A stretch of 7,230 nt of DNA, from contig CAOJXM010000052.1 of the NCBI GenBank assembly GCA_948465625.1, positions 1 to 7,230 on the forward strand. The letters run 5' to 3'. The DNA is from an uncultured Clostridium sp. GTDB lineage: Bacteria > Bacillota > Clostridia > TANB77 > CAG-508. This document shows, piece after piece, positions 5,320-7,230 of the stretch. Position numbers and translations under genes: made by a program. Each line of letters starts with the position of its first letter. Within the stretch, counting starts at the first letter, position 1. The notes beneath the pieces are model-generated. The model had not been told where the DNA came from. It saw nothing but the letters and a program-made list of their open reading frames with translations, and made no database searches.

Positions 5320-7230
5320 TTATGACATATTTGTAGGATTTACATCTACAATAATTCTGGTATCCTTTATTTTCTTTTTATAAATCTGTTCTAGTGATAA
5401 ATTAATTTTATCAATCACTTGCTCATCCAATGTCCCTTTTAAGATAATACGCCAACGATAATAATTCTTTATCTTATCAATTGGTGCCGGCATTGGTCTA
5501 TATACAAATATCGTATCCATTCCTTCTACATTTTTCTTTACGATTTCATATAATTCTTTGGAAACGTTTGCCACTTTTTCTTCCTCTTGTGCAGTAATTC
5601 CGATTAATATTATATCGCAAAATGGCGGATATTTCAATTGTTTTCTTAGCATTGTCTCAATCTCATAAAATTTATCGTAATTTTGCTCTTGTGCACATTC
5701 AATACTAAAGTTATCTGGATTATAGGTTTGAATGATTACTCTTCCTGGTAAATTTTCCCTTCCAGCTCGTCCTGCTACTTGTGTTAAAATTTGAAAAGTT
5801 CTTTCATTTGCTCGATAATCGTCTATATTCAAACTTCCGTCTGCTGCAATTACCCCTACTAATGTAACATTTGGGAAATGATGTCCCTTTACCACCATTT
5901 GTGTTCCAATTAAAATATCGATATTTTCGTTTTTAAACTTGTCCAAAATCATTTCATGTGAGTTCTTCTTGGTAACAGTATCCACATCCATTCGAATGGT
6001 GGTTGCTTCTTTAAAAATTTGTTGAATTTGATGTTCTAATTTTTGTGTACCTGTTCCAAAATACTTAATCTTTTTACTTCCACACTCTGGGCAAATTGTT
6101 ACATTGTCTTGTTCATACCCACAATAATGACATTTTAGTCGATTGGTTTTTAAGTGATAGGTTAAGGTTATGTTACAATTTTTACACTTCATTGTATGCC
6201 CACATTCTCGACACATCACAAAAGTAGAAAATCCTCTTCGATTCAAAAACAAAATGGTTTGTCTTTTTTGTTTTAAATTTTCTTTAATGGCTTCATACAA
6301 TTTGGTACTTAACATGGTATGATTTCCCTGTGCTAACTCGTCTTTTAAATCTACTACTTCTACTTGTGGTAAACTAGATTGGTTGGCTCTTTTGGTTAGG
6401 GTAAGTAATACTATTTCTTTATTTTGTGCTTGGTAAAAAGTGGTTACATCTGGTGTAGCACTTCCATATACCAAAGGTAACTTCTTTTCTTTGGCTAGAT
6501 ATTTTGCTACTTCTTTTGCTTGATAACGTGGTGCCATTTCTGATTTATAGGAAGCATCGTGTTCCTCATCAATAATGATTAGTCCTAAATCTTCCACAGG
6601 TGCAAAAATAGCAGACCTTGCCCCTATAATAATTTTAGCTTCTTGGTTTTTAATTCGCATCCATTGGTCATATCTTTCCCCCACAGACAGCTTACTATGC
6701 AAAATTGCTATCTTTTCTTCCCCAAACCTTGCAATAAATCGATTCACCATTTGAGGAGTTAGCGAAATTTCTGGTACTAGCATAATCGCTGATTTTCCTT
6801 GTTCTAAAACCGTTTTAATTAGTTGTAAATAAATTTCTGTTTTTCCGTGAACCTGTTACCCCATAAATTAAAAATTCATTAAACTTATCTATACTATTTC
6901 GAATTGTATCAAACGCCTCTTGTTGTTCTGACGTTAAGGTTAAATCACCATCTCTTTGTATGTCCTTATGTAAAAATGGATTTCTTTCCACTTGCTTTTC
7001 CACTATTTCTAAGTAACCATTTTTTACAAGCGTATGAATAACCGCTCTTGAAACATCCGCAAACATCTCCAAATCCGTTGTTAATACTCCTTCATTGCTA
7101 TTTTCTAATAAAAATTGCAATGCTCGTACTTGCTTTTCTGATTTCATTTTCTCCCATTCGATTTCCTCTTCTGCCTTTTTCAATTACACAAAATTCATTG
7201 TCTTCTCAGTCATTCGATTTTCTTGTATTT
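5320..7230 (-). pseudogene. priA: Primosomal helicase PriA, N-terminus outside window, frame broken twice
   Basis: PriA recognises stalled replication forks and reloads the replicative helicase. About 635 residues are visible once two lesions are repaired. After the end of the N-terminal DNA-binding domain comes a winged-helix segment (KQVRALQFLLEN to LVKNGYLEI), then LTSEQQEAFDTI and the Walker A. There one extra base at 6847-6848 turns GVTGSGKTEIYLQ into GVTGSRKN and leads to TAA at 6817-6815. The downstream frame is intact: MLVPEISLTPQ, DEEHD (motif II), GSATPD (III), eight paired cysteines for two zincs (CREC, CKNC, CHYC, CPEC), GTQMVVKGHHFP (V), QVAGRAGR (VI) and the C-terminal domain. 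A second lesion is TAA at 7186-7184, between NFV and LKKAEEE, in the same frame as the PriA-like segment ENRMTEKTMNFV before it; relatives have a sense codon there. A TTG follows this stop, but a start there would lack the N-terminal domain. Either the sequence is in error or the gene is dead. Without errors this would be an ordinary priA. Confidence 0.9.

Noticed and set aside
5020..5325. Plus-strand 101-codon open frame
   Set aside because: It is antisense to def, whose three catalytic motifs are intact. The Ser/Thr/Phe-rich product is an antisense artefact.
5902..5907. KGHHFP in PriA motif V as an unusual substitution of KGHDFP
   Set aside because: From memory the His variant also occurs in clostridial PriA, and the surrounding motif is intact, so it is not treated as a lesion.

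Overview
The window is AT-rich DNA with Shine-Dalgarno-led genes, very probably from a Bacillota bacterium of the clostridial kind. The reasons are the gene order priA-def-fmt, a SecA with a Glu/Lys-rich variable region and a C-terminal zinc-binding tail, strong AGGAGG-type ribosome binding sites, and near-consensus sigma-A-type promoters. Species cannot be named from this sequence alone. All convincing genes lie on the minus strand, so transcription runs from high to low coordinates.

Layout in the direction of transcription. priA (7230 to 5320, N-terminus beyond the window edge) encodes the replication-restart helicase, but its reading frame is broken twice: an in-frame TAA near the N-terminal side and one extra base exactly in the Walker A motif. 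It is followed 16 bases later by def (peptide deformylase, GTG start) and 18 bases after that by fmt (methionyl-tRNA formyltransferase). Fmt adds the formyl group to initiator Met-tRNA and Def removes it from the finished chain, so the two act at opposite ends of one cycle. After an 85-base gap holding a very good promoter and a 12-base palindrome, secA encodes the 908-residue Sec translocase motor. It ends in a strong hairpin terminator that can only fold as RNA from the minus strand.

Beyond secA lies a GNAT acetyltransferase gene (974 to 415) split by a one-base deficit in a run of seven A. The 192-base gap after it (223-414) holds a hairpin with a U-run, a possible 37-codon open frame, and a near-perfect promoter driving the last gene, a small bacterial PH-domain protein cut by the left edge.

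No mobile element, CRISPR array, tRNA, rRNA or evident novel multi-gene system was seen. The main point of interest is three frame-breaking lesions in two genes within 7.2 kb, while secA, fmt and def are fully intact. Either the consensus carries errors or priA and the acetyltransferase are truly damaged or recoded; raw reads would decide.
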